From an uncultured Rhodoblastus sp. (lineage in GTDB: Bacteria > Pseudomonadota > Alphaproteobacteria > Rhizobiales > Beijerinckiaceae), in the NCBI RefSeq assembly GCF_903903185.1, contig NZ_CAIUXT010000061.1, positions 1-64,000 on the forward strand: 64,000 nucleotides of DNA, in the 5' to 3' direction. The translations under genes were made by a program, and so were the position numbers. Below, one piece after another: positions 30,774 to 39,567 of this stretch (positions within the stretch are counted from its first letter, which is position 1; every line of letters begins with the position of its first letter). The notes below the pieces were generated by a model. The model saw only the letters and a list, made by a program, of their open reading frames with translations. It ran no database searches and was not told where the DNA came from.

Positions 30774-33389
30774 TCACGCCTCGCGCAGCCAGCGCGCCGG
30801 CTTTTCGCCCAGAATCCGCCAGGTTCCGGCGAGGCCGATGAGAATCGCGAAAACCACCGCCGCCAGCGCCAGACCCGCCGCCTGAAGCGGCGCGAACTGG
30901 TAGGCCATGTCGAGCGCGCGGGTCGAGACGAGGTAAGCGATGGTCTCGCCCGCCAGCAGGCCGAAAGCGGCGGTCGCCGCGCCGAGCAGCGCGAATTCGA
31001 GCGCCAGCGCCGCGAGCAGGCGGGGCCGCGTCGCCCCCAGCACTTTCAGCACGACCGCCTCATAGATGCGCGCCCGCTGGCCCGCCGCCAGCGCGCCGGC
31101 CAACACCAGGGCCGAGACGATGAAGGCCAGCGACGCGGCGCTGCGGATGGCCAGCGACAATTTGCCCAGGAGATCGTCGAGCGTCGCCAGCGTCTCGCGC
31201 ATCGAAACGCCGGCCACCGCCGGGAATCGCCGCGCCGATTCGGCCAGCAGCGCCGCCTCGCGCGAAATGTCGGGCTTTTGCGCGAAGGTCAGTGTCATCA
31301 GTCGGGTGAAGGGCGCGCCGGCGAAGGCGTCGGGCGAAAAAACCATCACGAAATTTATGCCGAAATTGCGCCAGTTGACCTTGCGCAGATTGGCGATTTT
31401 GGCGGTGAGGCCGCGCCCGAGCACATTGACCGAAATCGTGTCGCCGACCTTGAGCCCCAACCCTTGCGCCACCTCCGCCTCCATCGAGACGAGCGGCGGC
31501 CCGGCATGATCCTCCGGCCACCATTCGCCCGCAAGCAACTGCGAGCCGGCAGGAATTTTCGCCGCAAAGGTAATGCCCCGGTCGCCTTCGAGCGCCCAGC
31601 GCGCCTTGTCGGTCGGCTTGACCTGTTCCGAAGCCACGCCATTGACCCGGACGATTCTGCCGCGCAGCATCGGCGCGACGCTTAAGGCGCCCTCGGGCGC
31701 CTCGGCGCGCAAGAACGCTTGAAACGCCTCGGCCTGCGCGCTTTGCACGTCGAGAAAGAAAAAACTCGGCGAGTCTTTTGGCAGCGACACGCCGATTTCG
31801 CCGCGCAGATTGCGTTCGACGCCGACCAGCGCCGTCAACAGGGTAAGGCCAAGGCCGAGCGAGATCAGGAAGGAAGGCGTCAGAGCGCCGGGACGGTGCA
31901 GATTGGCGACCGCCAGCCGCAACGGCAGCAGACGCGAATGCGGCGCGCGGCGCGCCAAAAACATGATTCCCCGCGCCACCCCATAGAGCAAAGCGAAACT
32001 GACGATCACCGCCGAACCGAATTGCGCCGTCAGCCGGCGGTCGTCGCCGATCAGCAAGGCGAAGGCGAACAGCGCGCAGGCCGAAAGTCCGGCGACGATG
32101 CGGCCTCGCCATTGCGGCGCGCCGGCTTCCTGCATCGCCGATTCGCGCAACAGCGTTGTCGCCGGCATCAGGCGCGCGCGGTCGAGCGGCGCGGCGGCGA
32201 AGGCGAAAGCCGTCAAAAGCCCGAAAACCAGCCCGGACAGCCCGTCGCGCGGATGGACATGCGGCTCGACCTGAAACGGCAGCGCGCCGCCCATGAGCGC
32301 GACCAGCAGATGCGGCAGGGCCAGCCCGAGCAGGACGCCGACAAGCGAGGAGAAGACGGCGACCAGCATGGCCTGAATCAGCACGAAACGCGCGGCGTCC
32401 GCGCCGCTCGCGCCGAGCGCCTTCAGAATCGCCAGCGTCTTTCTTTTCCTGTCGATCAGGCCGCGAATGGCGTTGCCGACGCCGACGCCGCCGCAAACCA
32501 GCGCGGTCAGGCCGATAAGCGTCAGAAATTGCGCGAAACGCTCGATATTGCGCGACAGCTGCGGCGACGGATTGCCCCGGTCGCGGACCTCGAAACCGCT
32601 ATCGGGAAAGGCGGCGGCAAAATCGCGCTGAACGGCGGCGACATCGGCGTCGGAGGATTTTTCGCCCGGCAGCTTGAGGCGCAGCGAGGTTCGGGCGAGC
32701 GATCCCGGCAGGATCAGCCCGGTTGCGGCGAGCCCCGCCTCGCTCATCGTCACGCGCGGCCCGAAACCGGCGCCGCCGAACGAATCCGGTTCTTGTTCCA
32801 GCCAGCCCTTGAGAATGAATTGCGCGGCGCCGATCGCCAGCCGGTCGCCGGGTTCGACCCCGAGCCGCGTCGCCACGGCGCGGTCGGCGACAAGGCCGAA
32901 AGCGCCGTCCTTTTCGCCCAGAACAGCGACAAGGTTCCGCCCCCCGGCCACATCGGGCTCGATGCGCGCGGCGCCGACCAGCGGCCAGCCGGCGTCGATG
33001 GCCTTGATCTCGACCAAACTCGCCTGCTGCGCGCCGTCCTTGCGCGCCATGGCGCGCAGCGTGACGATTTTGCTCAAAGTCCCGCGCGCTTGGAGAAAGG
33101 CCAGTTCCCCGGCGCCGGGCGGCCCTTGCGCGCGGCTGAAGGACACATCGCCGCCGATCAGAACGGCGCCCTGTTGCGCGAGCCCATCGCGCAACGCCCG
33201 CGAGGTCGCGGCGACGCCGACCAGCGCGGTCACGCCGAGCACAAGACAGGCGATGAAGACGCCGTAGAAACGCAAGCCGCCGCGCAGATCGCGCAGGGCG
33301 AAGCGGAAAACCGCCCAGGAAGCCGCCCCGCCGCGCGAAGGCGTTTCGAGCCGGGGCGCCTTGACGCCGGTCCATTCAAGCTGGGACAT
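30774..33389 (-). CDS. FtsX-like ABC transporter permease (YbbP type)
   Basis: An 871-residue permease with two FtsX-type modules. There is an N-terminal helix at about residues 40-60, then a large extracytoplasmic domain, then a triple helix cluster near residues 290-390. A second extracytoplasmic domain and a final cluster of three helices end the protein. It overlaps the ATPase gene by 14 bases. With that ATPase and the divergent SGNH esterase it reproduces the ybbA-ybbP-tesA arrangement. The complex is probably a mechanotransmission or lipid-handling system of the envelope; substrate unknown. Confidence 0.9.
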   Translation of the reverse strand: MSQLEWTGVKAPRLETPSRGGAASWAVFRFALRDLRGGLRFYGVFIACLVLGVTALVGVAATSRALRDGLAQQGAVLIGGDVSFSRAQGPPGAGELAFLQARGTLSKIVTLRAMARKDGAQQASLVEIKAIDAGWPLVGAARIEPDVAGGRNLVAVLGEKDGAFGLVADRAVATRLGVEPGDRLAIGAAQFILKGWLEQEPDSFGGAGFGPRVTMSEAGLAATGLILPGSLARTSLRLKLPGEKSSDADVAAVQRDFAAAFPDSGFEVRDRGNPSPQLSRNIERFAQFLTLIGLTALVCGGVGVGNAIRGLIDRKRKTLAILKALGASGADAARFVLIQAMLVAVFSSLVGVLLGLALPHLLVALMGGALPFQVEPHVHPRDGLSGLVFGLLTAFAFAAAPLDRARLMPATTLLRESAMQEAGAPQWRGRIVAGLSACALFAFALLIGDDRRLTAQFGSAVIVSFALLYGVARGIMFLARRAPHSRLLPLRLAVANLHRPGALTPSFLISLGLGLTLLTALVGVERNLRGEIGVSLPKDSPSFFFLDVQSAQAEAFQAFLRAEAPEGALSVAPMLRGRIVRVNGVASEQVKPTDKARWALEGDRGITFAAKIPAGSQLLAGEWWPEDHAGPPLVSMEAEVAQGLGLKVGDTISVNVLGRGLTAKIANLRKVNWRNFGINFVMVFSPDAFAGAPFTRLMTLTFAQKPDISREAALLAESARRFPAVAGVSMRETLATLDDLLGKLSLAIRSAASLAFIVSALVLAGALAAGQRARIYEAVVLKVLGATRPRLLAALALEFALLGAATAAFGLLAGETIAYLVSTRALDMAYQFAPLQAAGLALAAVVFAILIGLAGTWRILGEKPARWLREA

Positions 33390-34086
33390 GCGCGAGCCCC
33401 GTCACCGCCGCCCGATCGGAGTCGATGGCGCCATTACGCAAGCGCACGATCCGCCCGCAGCGCCCGGCCAGCGTCTCGTCATGGGTGACGAGGACCAGCG
33501 TGGCGCCGGTGGCGCGATGGAGGGCGAAGATCAACTCGACGATTTCCGCTCCGACCGCCTGGTCGAGATTGCCGGTCGGCTCGTCGGCGACGAGAATTGA
33601 GGGTCTTGGCGCCAGCGCCCGCGCCAGCGCGACGCGCTGCTGCTCGCCGCCCGACATTTGCGCCGGGTAGTGGCGCAAGCGCCCCTCAAGCCCCACCTGT
33701 TTCAGAGCTTCCCGCGCGCGCGAAAAGGCGTCGGGGGCGCCGGCCAGTTCAAGCGGAATGGCGACGTTTTCGAGCGCAGTCAAAGTCTGGATCAGATGAA
33801 AAGCCTGAAACACCACGCCGATATGGGCGCCGCGAAACCGCGCCAGTTCGTCCTCGGAAAAATCCTCCAGCCTGCGCCCATCGACGCGCACCGAGCCGGA
33901 ATCCGGCGCCTCCAGTCCGGCCATGGTCATCAGCAGCGTCGATTTGCCCGAACCCGACGGGCCGAGCAAGGCGACCGTCTCGCCCCTGGCGATGTCGAGG
34001 GAGATATTTTTCAGAATATGCGCCTTGGCCTCGCCGCTTCCCAAAGTCAGATTGACATTTTCAACTTTTATGGCCGGATCGGGCAT
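33376..34086 (-). CDS. ABC transporter ATP-binding protein (YbbA/LolD-like)
   Basis: A 236-residue ATPase with all nucleotide-site motifs: Walker A GPSGSGKST (about residue 44), Q-loop VVFQAFHLI, signature MSGGEQQRVALARAL, Walker B ILVADEPTGNLD, and the H-loop VTHDE. The NLD after Walker B marks the LolD/MacB/YbbA subgroup that energises FtsX-type permeases. The ATG at 34086 fits the family length. Confidence 0.94.
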   Translation of the reverse strand: MPDPAIKVENVNLTLGSGEAKAHILKNISLDIARGETVALLGPSGSGKSTLLMTMAGLEAPDSGSVRVDGRRLEDFSEDELARFRGAHIGVVFQAFHLIQTLTALENVAIPLELAGAPDAFSRAREALKQVGLEGRLRHYPAQMSGGEQQRVALARALAPRPSILVADEPTGNLDQAVGAEIVELIFALHRATGATLVLVTHDETLAGRCGRIVRLRNGAIDSDRAAVTGLAHVPA

Positions 34087-34103
34087 GAAGGGACTTTCAG
34101 ACG

Positions 34104-34808
34104 ATGGTGGCGATGAATTTGATACGCGAAAGGCGGGCGAGAAGCGCATATGGGCGCCAAAGCCCCGTTCGTCCAACTTTTTTGCGTCCAACTTTTTTGC
34201 TCGCCCTCGCGCTGCTGCTCGGGATCGCGGCGCCGGCCCCTGCGCGTCCGTTGCGCCTCGTCGCGCTCGGCGACAGCCTGACCGCCGGCTATTTGCTGCC
34301 CGCCGACGCCGCCTTTCCGGCGCAATTGCAGCGGGCCTTGCAGGCCAGGGGTTTTGACGTCGAGATCGCCAACGCCGGGGTTTCCGGCGACACGTCGAGC
34401 GGCGCGCTGGAGCGGCTCGACTGGGCTTTGGGCGGCGAATGCGACGGCGTCCTCGTCGAAATCGGCGCCAATGACATGCTGCGCGGAACCGACCCCGCGC
34501 TGACGCGGCAAAACATCGAGGCCATTCTGGCGCGGCTGCGGAGCCGCAACATCCCGGCGTTTCTGGCGGGAATGCGCGCCGCGCCCAATCTCGGGCCGGA
34601 ATATGCGGCCAAATTCGACGCGATCTATCCCGATCTGGCGAAAAAATACGACGCGGCCTTTTATCCGTTCTTCCTCGACGGCGTCGCCGGGCGCCCCGAG
34701 CGCCAATTGCCCGACGGCATGCACCCGAATCGCGAAGGCGTGGCGATCATCGTCGCCGGCATCCTGCCCGAGGTGACGGCCTGGCTCGAACGCGTTCAGA
34801 AAAAATGA
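34104..34808 (+). CDS. tesA: SGNH-family arylesterase/thioesterase I (TesA-like)
   Basis: A 234-residue secreted esterase. An N-terminal signal peptide with a hydrophobic core (residues 30-45, ending near APAPARP) targets it to the periplasm. The SGNH blocks are intact: GDSLTAGY (nucleophile S58), GVSGDT, GANDML and DGMHPN. In Proteobacteria it commonly sits divergent to ybbA, as here. Bases 34171-34200 are a tandem duplication inside the signal peptide region. ATG 34113 is an alternative start. Confidence 0.92.
   Translation: MVAMNLIRERRARSAYGRQSPVRPTFLRPTFLLALALLLGIAAPAPARPLRLVALGDSLTAGYLLPADAAFPAQLQRALQARGFDVEIANAGVSGDTSSGALERLDWALGGECDGVLVEIGANDMLRGTDPALTRQNIEAILARLRSRNIPAFLAGMRAAPNLGPEYAAKFDAIYPDLAKKYDAAFYPFFLDGVAGRPERQLPDGMHPNREGVAIIVAGILPEVTAWLERVQKK
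34171..34200 (+). repeat. Perfect 15-base tandem duplication in the tesA signal sequence
   Basis: Two identical adjacent 15-mers, GTCCAACTTTTTTGC, keep the frame and duplicate the residues RPTFL just before the hydrophobic core of the signal peptide. Each unit holds a run of seven T (CTTTTTTG context), so slippage is likely. It looks recent, as the copies are identical. Confidence 0.9.
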
Positions 34809-34820
34809 GGAAAGTAGAAG

Positions 34821-35369
34821 GTGCCCCGCCTGTTCACCGCCTTGGAGATCCCGCCGGAAATAGCGGCGCGGCTGGCGTTTTTTCGCGGGGGCCTGAGCGG
34901 CGCGCGCTGGATCGAGCCGGAGGACTACCATGTCACGCTGCGGTTTTTCGGCGACATCGACGGGCGCACCGCGCAGGCGCTCGACGACGATCTGTTCGCT
35001 GCCAACGACCTGCCTTCAGGCGCGACGACGCTTCGTCTCGACCTTGTTGAAATCGGCGTGTTCGGCGGCCAGCAGCCGCGCGCGCTGATCGCTCGGATCA
35101 AGCCCTGCGCGGCCCTGTCGCGGCTCCACGCGACGCATGAGGCCATCGCCCGGCGCAACGGGCTGGCGCCGGAAACCCGCAAATTCACGCCCCATGTCAC
35201 GCTGGCGCGGCTGCGCGGCGTCGAACCTCAGATGGTCGGATACTGGCTGTCGAACCGGGCCTTTCCGCTGGCGCTGTCGTTCGACGCGCCGCGATTCGCG
35301 CTTTATTCGGCGCGCGATTCGGTCGGCGGCGGGCCTTATCATATCGAGGCGGTCTATCCGTTTGCGTGA
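34821..35369 (+). CDS. thpR: RNA 2',3'-cyclic phosphodiesterase (ThpR/LigT)
   Basis: A 182-residue member of the 2H phosphoesterase family. The two signature His-x-Thr motifs are HVTL at residues 37-40 and HVTL at 125-128, as needed for catalysis. The enzyme opens 2',3'-cyclic phosphate RNA ends. It starts with GTG behind GAGGAAAG, 12 bases after tesA, so the two are probably cotranscribed. It faces the radical SAM locus across a short gap. Confidence 0.93.
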   Translation: MPRLFTALEIPPEIAARLAFFRGGLSGARWIEPEDYHVTLRFFGDIDGRTAQALDDDLFAANDLPSGATTLRLDLVEIGVFGGQQPRALIARIKPCAALSRLHATHEAIARRNGLAPETRKFTPHVTLARLRGVEPQMVGYWLSNRAFPLALSFDAPRFALYSARDSVGGGPYHIEAVYPFA

Positions 35370-35401
35370 CGCGTTTACGTCGACCTGGATCAACTTCCAT
35401 T

Positions 35402-35435
35402 ATTAAAATGGTGTGCAAGTATTCGCCCGCACACC
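35402..35435 (-). terminator. Putative terminator of the radical SAM/precursor operon
   Basis: Perfect 7-base stem GGTGTGC/GCACACC (35410-35416 / 35429-35435) lying just downstream of the precursor stop on the minus strand. It is followed by ATTTTAATA. The T-run is short, so this is a moderate candidate. Confidence 0.55.
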
Positions 35436-35449
35436 AAATTTACTTTATT

Positions 35450-35620
35450 TCATTGCGTCGCCTGCATCGCAGCTGTATTGGCTGTGCCGCCGACACATTC
35501 GTCCGAACAACTAATATTGATTTCTGCGATTGAGCCAGCGCCAGGGAACACTTCTTCAATCATCGAGGAGTCGAAGTCGAAAGGGGTCTTTTCCTCGCAT
35601 GTCTTTTCCGAAGCACACAT
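35450..35620 (-). CDS. Candidate RiPP precursor peptide, 56 residues
   Basis: A short open frame, missed by usual length cut-offs, 10 bases downstream of the radical SAM maturase gene and on the same strand. It has a textbook GGAG ribosome binding site 6 bases from its ATG. The product is acidic in the first half (KTCEEKTPFDFD, then SSMIEEVFPGAG), like a leader peptide. The C-terminal half is small and polar: NISCSDECVGGTANTAAMQ, with C38 and C42 in a C-x3-C and further Cys at 2 and 8. This layout fits a thioether-type (sactipeptide or ranthipeptide) substrate. No family is recognised; the assignment rests on context, ribosome binding site and composition. Confidence 0.75.
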   Translation of the reverse strand: MCASEKTCEEKTPFDFDSSMIEEVFPGAGSIAEINISCSDECVGGTANTAAMQATQ

Positions 35621-35630
35621 GGTTATCTCC

Positions 35631-37046
35631 TCATGGTTTGCTGCCCTGCAAAGCCTTGCCTGGTCTTGTCAGAATGTCGAAACAGCCGTTACTTTTTAGT
35701 CTTGCACGGCAGTAGTATATCAGGTCCTCTTTCAGGCTACGCCGCCGTGCAGCGCATACGGCTGCAAAACGGCTTCCAGAAAGCGCGTCGCCTTCTGAAA
35801 GATTTGCGAAGCACTTCGTACAGAGTCTCACCGCCCAGCAATCTCGGCAGCGCGTCTGGACAAAGTCTCCGAATTCCCTAAGCATCGATCTTATCCTGTC
35901 TGTGTCCCATCCCGATTCCACGGAACCGATCGGGCGACGTTGATTGCCGTGCTCACACATATGGTATCGTCCGTCTGGAGCCACCATGCAGCGCGCCCCC
36001 GGTGCGCATTGACCCGCAGAAGTGGTAATCCGGGTCGCAGGCCCCATCGATCGGTTGTGAACACGGGCCACAGCGCCTTCGATACAGGCGCGCGCCAATC
36101 CAGTCGGAAGCTTTCCCTCTGTAATCGCTTCGAAATAGTCGTCGCGCAGAGGTTGCATGTCGATACGCTCCTCGTCCGACGGAACGCCGAGCGCTTCCAT
36201 CACATGGGACGACCCGCTGTTGAGAACGCCGATCTTCGGGACCTTTTCTCCAAAAATCTCCCGGTTCTCAATGAGAAACTGTTCGATCGCCTGGATGTCG
36301 CAAGGTGGAGCAAGCGTAATCGAGAAATTTACATTTCTATCGAAATAGTCTGGGCGTTGCTCACGAAAACGCTTCACGCTTTGCCACACGGCATTAAATG
36401 TAGGCCTGCCTTTAACGGTTTGTCTGTATCGATCGTGAATCGACTGAGGCCCATCGAGGCTCACGAACAACTGAAAGTCATTGTCTGCAAGAAAGTTGAT
36501 CTTCGAATCGTCAAATAATGATCCGTTTGTTGTCATGGTGAAGGTCAATTTTGTGCAGGTTGTTTGGCGGCGTCGGGCTTCGAGGACGACGCCTTGAATC
36601 AATTCGTAGGCAAGCATCGGTTCGCCGCCGTAGAATCCAATTTGATATTGCGCTCGCGGGAATGAGAGGTACCAATCTATCGCTTTGGATGCGATGTGCG
36701 GCGACATATTGATGTTTCCATGAGCGCGCTCGTCAGAATATGCGCCGGAATACGCGCAATATTTGCAACGAAAGTTGCAGGCTTCGGTGATTCCAAGAAC
36801 TAGAACCGTCGGTCCTTGTTGCTCGAGTGAATCCACCATGCTGTCGATCATGGTATTGGGCAGGATTTCAATCTGGTGTCCGTGCGGAGGAAGCAGTCCT
36901 AGATGCCTCGCCAGCGAGAGCGTCTCGTCTGAAGCATCCTCTGCGGAGAATCTTGCGCACAACTCGGCGTTCACCCGACAAATCCGGTTCGTCCAAGCCG
37001 AGTAGAGAAAGGACTGACCGCCGACCGAGAATGAAAGAACCTGCAT
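35631..37046 (-). CDS. Radical SAM/SPASM peptide maturase
   Basis: A 471-residue enzyme. The radical SAM cluster motif CNFRCKYC is at C90, C94, C97, followed by GFYGGEP (SAM-binding GGEP) near residue 140. The C-terminal SPASM region supplies auxiliary-cluster cysteines C347, C353, C364, C400, C403, C409, C412 and C431. The first 80 residues resemble the N-terminal extension of peptide-modifying members, possibly a leader-binding part. Such enzymes install thioether or C-C crosslinks in ribosomal peptides; the small gene downstream is the obvious substrate. Codon and base use are visibly more AT-rich than in neighbours, which suggests transfer. No transporter or protease gene adjoins. Confidence 0.88.
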   Translation of the reverse strand: MQVLSFSVGGQSFLYSAWTNRICRVNAELCARFSAEDASDETLSLARHLGLLPPHGHQIEILPNTMIDSMVDSLEQQGPTVLVLGITEACNFRCKYCAYSGAYSDERAHGNINMSPHIASKAIDWYLSFPRAQYQIGFYGGEPMLAYELIQGVVLEARRRQTTCTKLTFTMTTNGSLFDDSKINFLADNDFQLFVSLDGPQSIHDRYRQTVKGRPTFNAVWQSVKRFREQRPDYFDRNVNFSITLAPPCDIQAIEQFLIENREIFGEKVPKIGVLNSGSSHVMEALGVPSDEERIDMQPLRDDYFEAITEGKLPTGLARACIEGAVARVHNRSMGPATRITTSAGQCAPGARCMVAPDGRYHMCEHGNQRRPIGSVESGWDTDRIRSMLREFGDFVQTRCRDCWAVRLCTKCFANLSEGDALSGSRFAAVCAARRRSLKEDLIYYCRARLKSNGCFDILTRPGKALQGSKP

Positions 37047-37442
37047 CAGCAGATTTCTCCAAGTCGTTTTGACGAGTTTGGTTGACCCGCCAGCCCAGAG
37101 CCTTTTTCGATCCGACGAAATCTGATCGCCGCTCTCGTTTTTAGTTTTTCTACGTTTTATTCGCTAACGCGGATTTGAATTCAACCGGACCGGATTCTAC
37201 TTCGCTTGAAAACGCTCTGAACGTCGAATTTGGAACATCGAACTTGCAGGAGAACATATTGCTCGCATCGGCCATCATCGGCAATGCGGTTTTTCGACGC
37301 ATGGCAGCGCCGATCGCCCGACGAACGAAAGTTTTTTTGGCGCGATTCCGAACTTGCCTGGTGCGTTCGGGGCCGTCCGCAATCCGCCGTTTCCCATCAT
37401 CGACCCGGAACCGCCCAAACTTCCCTTTCGTTCGGACCCGCG
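37047..37442. other. Intergenic region with a degenerate family 2 repeat
   Basis: About 400 bases without a convincing gene. Bases 37096-37218 resemble, in decayed form, the repeat at 41496-41595, most clearly in the block ACCGGATTCTACTTCGC followed by GAAAACGCTCT. The first part should hold the promoter of the radical SAM gene. No ribosome binding site with a credible frame was found. Confidence 0.5.
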
Positions 37443-38201
37443 TCACTCCGCTGGAGCCAGACCCGGCCCTTCGACGTCTTCCGGGCCTAGCCAGTGGCGC
37501 AGGAAGGCCGAGGTCCAGCGCGCCACCGCGCCGTCATGCTGGAACCAGCCTTCGAGATGGCGCTGCCGCGCCTGCGCGCCCGGATCGTTCATCCGCTCCA
37601 GCGACGTCACCGTCCATTTGCACATCATGGCGTAAGTCACGTCGGGATGGAATTGCAGGCCAAAGGCCTTGTCGCCGACCCGTATCGCCTGCGCCTCGAA
37701 ATCCTCGCCCTCGGCGAGCAGTTGCGCCCCATTGGGACGGTCGAAACCCTCGCGGTGCCATTGATAGACGCGGGTGGGAAACGGGTGTTCGCACAGGTCG
37801 TGGCCGGCCTTCGTCGGGTGGATCGGGTAGTAGCCGACTTCGACGCGTCCTTCGGGATGGCCGGCGACCTTGTGGCCAAGATGGCGGGCGAGCAATTGCG
37901 CGCCGAGGCAGATGCCGAGAAACGGCTTGTTCTCGCGCAGCGGCGCGCCGATCCAGTCGATCTCGCGCCGGAGCCAGTCGGCCTCGTCGTTGACGCTCAT
38001 CGCGCCGCCGAAAAACACCGCGCCGGAATGGCCGCTCATGTTCTTGGGCAGCGGCTCGCCGAGACAGGGACGGCGCAGGTCGAGCGGCGCGCCCAATTCG
38101 CCCAGCAGGCGGCCGATGCGGCCCGGAGTCGAATCCTCGCCATGCAGCACGATCAGCACGGGTTTGCGGCGCGGCGGGAAAGTATCGGAGGCAAAACCCA
38201 T
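37443..38201 (-). CDS. Class I glutamine amidotransferase-like protein
   Basis: A 252-residue stand-alone class I amidotransferase domain, GMP-synthase-like. The nucleophile is C98 in GICLGAQL and the catalytic His is in GLQFHPDVTY. No synthetase domain is fused. It could deamidate glutamine for an unknown partner or hydrolyse gamma-glutamyl compounds. It lies 2 bases after the stop of the SDR gene and probably forms one operon with it and the TerB-like gene. Confidence 0.88.
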   Translation of the reverse strand: MGFASDTFPPRRKPVLIVLHGEDSTPGRIGRLLGELGAPLDLRRPCLGEPLPKNMSGHSGAVFFGGAMSVNDEADWLRREIDWIGAPLRENKPFLGICLGAQLLARHLGHKVAGHPEGRVEVGYYPIHPTKAGHDLCEHPFPTRVYQWHREGFDRPNGAQLLAEGEDFEAQAIRVGDKAFGLQFHPDVTYAMMCKWTVTSLERMNDPGAQARQRHLEGWFQHDGAVARWTSAFLRHWLGPEDVEGPGLAPAE

Positions 38202-38203
38202 GC

Positions 38204-39028
38204 TCAGCCCCCATTCCCGGCCCGGCGGCGCAGTTGCAGCGCGCCGACCGCCGCCAGGGTCAAAGGCTTGGGCGCCAGCGGCGACGTCCAGGCGAAAAGT
38301 TTCATCAGCAGGCCGGGGATGACCACGCGCTTGCGGGCCATCATGCCGTCATAGGCGGCGCGCGCGACCACGGGCGACGGGAGGGCGCCAAGCTTCGTCC
38401 AGTTCATATGGGCGGAAAAACCCGCCCGTTGCTGGAACCCGGTCGGGACCATGCCCGGACAAAGCGCGGTGACGCTCACGCCCAGAGGCGCCCATTCGGT
38501 CGAAAGCGCCTCGCTGAACGACAGCACATAGGCCTTGGTGGCGTAATAGACCGCCATGCCCGGACCGGGCATGAAGGCGGCGATGGAGGCCACATTGAGC
38601 AGCCGGCCCTTGGCGCGGGCCAGCGGCGCGGCGAAGCGCAGGCTGATTTCGGTCAGCACACGGATATTGAGATCGATCATGCCGAGCTGTTCGCTCAAAC
38701 TCCCTGCGGCGGCGGGGCCGAGCGCGCCATAGCCGGCGTTGTTGACGACAATATCGGGCGCTGCATTTTGCGCCTCCAGAAAGCCGGCCAGCGCATCGAC
38801 GGCGCCGGGCGCGGTCAGATCGAGGTCCAGAACCAGCGGGCGGGGGTTTTTCTGGCCGGGCAGCGCCGCGAGTTCATCGGCCAGAGCGTCGAGCGCGGCG
38901 CGGTTGCGCGCGACCAGCGCCAGATCGTGGCCCTGGGCTGCGGCGATCCGCGCCAGTTCGGCGCCGATGCCCCCGGAGGCGCCGGTGATCAGCGCGAGGG
39001 TCCGCGCAGCGCCGCCGGCAAGGCTCAT
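38204..39028 (-). CDS. Short-chain dehydrogenase/reductase
   Basis: A 274-residue classical SDR. The NAD(P)-binding TGASGGIG is at residues 15-22, NNAGYG follows, and the catalytic Ser (NVASIAAF) and YYATK tetrad are intact. The start at 39028 overlaps the preceding stop as ATGA and has a GGAAAGG site. The C-terminus carries a hydrophobic tail. Members of this type are often annotated as oxidoreductases of lipids; substrate unknown. Confidence 0.9.
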   Translation of the reverse strand: MSLAGGAARTLALITGASGGIGAELARIAAAQGHDLALVARNRAALDALADELAALPGQKNPRPLVLDLDLTAPGAVDALAGFLEAQNAAPDIVVNNAGYGALGPAAAGSLSEQLGMIDLNIRVLTEISLRFAAPLARAKGRLLNVASIAAFMPGPGMAVYYATKAYVLSFSEALSTEWAPLGVSVTALCPGMVPTGFQQRAGFSAHMNWTKLGALPSPVVARAAYDGMMARKRVVIPGLLMKLFAWTSPLAPKPLTLAAVGALQLRRRAGNGG

Positions 39029-39567
39029 GGCCGCGCCTTTCCGTTCTCGGCGTCGCCGGCTTCCGACTCCGCGGCTTCCGTTTCCCAGGGCTCGGGCGCC
39101 TGCGGGTCGCGGCCGCTTTCGGCGCGGATTTTCTGGCGCAGGGCGATGCGGTCGCGCGCCGGCACGCCGAGCAGTTCCGACACCCGCCAGACGATGTTTT
39201 CCTCGAATTCCTGCAACTCGCCGTCGGCATAGGCGATGGTCCACATCATTTCGATCAGGCGCCGGCGCTCCGGCAGCGACATGGCGTGAACCAGCGCCGA
39301 GGTGAACTGATAGAGGTCGACGGCCTCGCGGTCGCTTTTCTGCCCGGCGTCCAGCAATTCGCGCGCCGCCTCGGCGTCGAGGTCATATCTTTGCTGAAGC
39401 AGCAGCAGTAGCGACCGGCGCTCCGGCGCGCTGAAAAATCCGTCGATTTCGGCGACATGGACCAGCAGGGCGGCGGAGGCGACGCGCAACTCGTCGGCCT
39501 CGAAATCCCGCTGGGCGGGATCGGGTCCGGTCACTTCCTCGATAAAACGCCGCAACTTGTCAAACAT
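39025..39567 (-). CDS. TerB family (tellurite resistance B-like) protein
   Basis: A 180-residue helical protein of the TerB/DUF533-like group. The conserved features are an early acidic helix AALLVHVAEIDGFFSAPE and a mirrored later WTIAYADGELQEFEE. Both resemble the family's metal-binding DG..E pattern. The C-terminus is a disordered Glu/Ala tail. Function is unknown; it is coupled to the SDR gene downstream by a four-base overlap. Confidence 0.85.
   Translation of the reverse strand: MFDKLRRFIEEVTGPDPAQRDFEADELRVASAALLVHVAEIDGFFSAPERRSLLLLLQQRYDLDAEAARELLDAGQKSDREAVDLYQFTSALVHAMSLPERRRLIEMMWTIAYADGELQEFEENIVWRVSELLGVPARDRIALRQKIRAESGRDPQAPEPWETEAAESEAGDAENGKARP

Noticed and set aside
35478-35699. 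A 73-codon plus-strand frame between thpR and the radical SAM gene
   Set aside because: It runs opposite the candidate precursor and the end of the maturase gene, has no ribosome binding site, and its composition is uninformative.
37150-37446. A 98-codon minus-strand frame upstream of the radical SAM gene
   Set aside because: It overlaps the decayed repeat, lacks a ribosome binding site, and encodes a basic motif-free product.
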